From Zhengitettix transpicula (taxonomy: Eukaryota > Arthropoda > Insecta > Orthoptera > Tetrigidae): 64,000 nt of DNA. The DNA lies in the NCBI GenBank assembly GCA_037074705.1, contig JAYJMR010000035.1:89501-153500 (forward strand). The letters are read 5' to 3'. The notes beneath the pieces are model-generated. The model worked only from the letters and a program-made list of their open reading frames with translations. It did no database searches and was not told the origin of the DNA. The translations under genes and the position numbers were made by a program. The first letter of the stretch is position 1. Every line of letters begins with the position of its first letter. Of this stretch, positions 63,962-64,000 are shown piece after piece.

Positions 63962-64000
63962 TCACAGAAGAGTGTATATATATATACATGTAAAGAAACT
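63922..64000. repeat. Satellite block 5: first unit, cut by the window end
   Basis: This is the beginning of another satellite block directly after the locus D flank: a T tract of about 37, AACTCACAG and the TA microsatellite. It shows that the U2/satellite alternation continues beyond the window. Confidence 0.95.

Overview
The window is a eukaryotic snRNA locus, most likely from an insect and possibly a hymenopteran. It is a tandem cluster of U2 small nuclear RNA genes, all transcribed on the minus strand and separated by blocks of a ~225-bp satellite. The insect call rests on the U2 sequence and the AT-rich spacers. The hymenopteran guess rests on the retrotransposon lineage (U2-targeting elements of the Utopia type are reported from wasps). 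The species cannot be named from the sequence.

Layout, left to right: satellite block 1 (1-13035, about 58 units, running off the left edge); U2 locus A (13036-20106), whose U2 gene is split by a 5.70-kb retrotransposon; satellite block 2 (20107-22130, only 9 units); U2 locus B (22131-29200), split at the same nucleotide by a second copy of the element; satellite block 3 (29201-52204, about 102 units); U2 locus C (52205-53579), intact; satellite block 4 (53580-62750, about 41 units); U2 locus D (62751-63921), intact U2 with 201 bp of 3' spacer missing; start of satellite block 5. A complete unit is a 598-bp 3' spacer, the 189-nt U2 gene and a 588-bp 5' flank that should hold the promoter.

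The only convincing proteins are those of the two retrotransposon copies. Each has a 401-residue ORF1 with three CCHC zinc knuckles and an overlapping 1086-residue ORF2. ORF2 carries N-terminal zinc fingers, reverse transcriptase and a C-terminal CCHC plus restriction-like endonuclease (RLE). The stop of ORF1 and the start of ORF2 share one base (TAATG). Both copies are open throughout, differ at six ORF2 residues, and sit between U2 nucleotides 36 and 37. This cuts the branch-site-recognition hexamer GUAGUA exactly in half. The element lies in the same orientation as U2, so the U2 promoter and the first 36 nt of U2 lie directly upstream of its long, repeat-containing, structured 5' UTR. Architecture and target match the RLE lineage called Utopia.

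The satellite unit carries a ~40-nt poly(T) tract, a TA microsatellite, an AT-rich segment and a CpG-rich segment. On the plus strand it also carries a complete set of splice-like signals. Many short poly-lysine or poly-phenylalanine reading frames arise from the T tract and are not considered genes.
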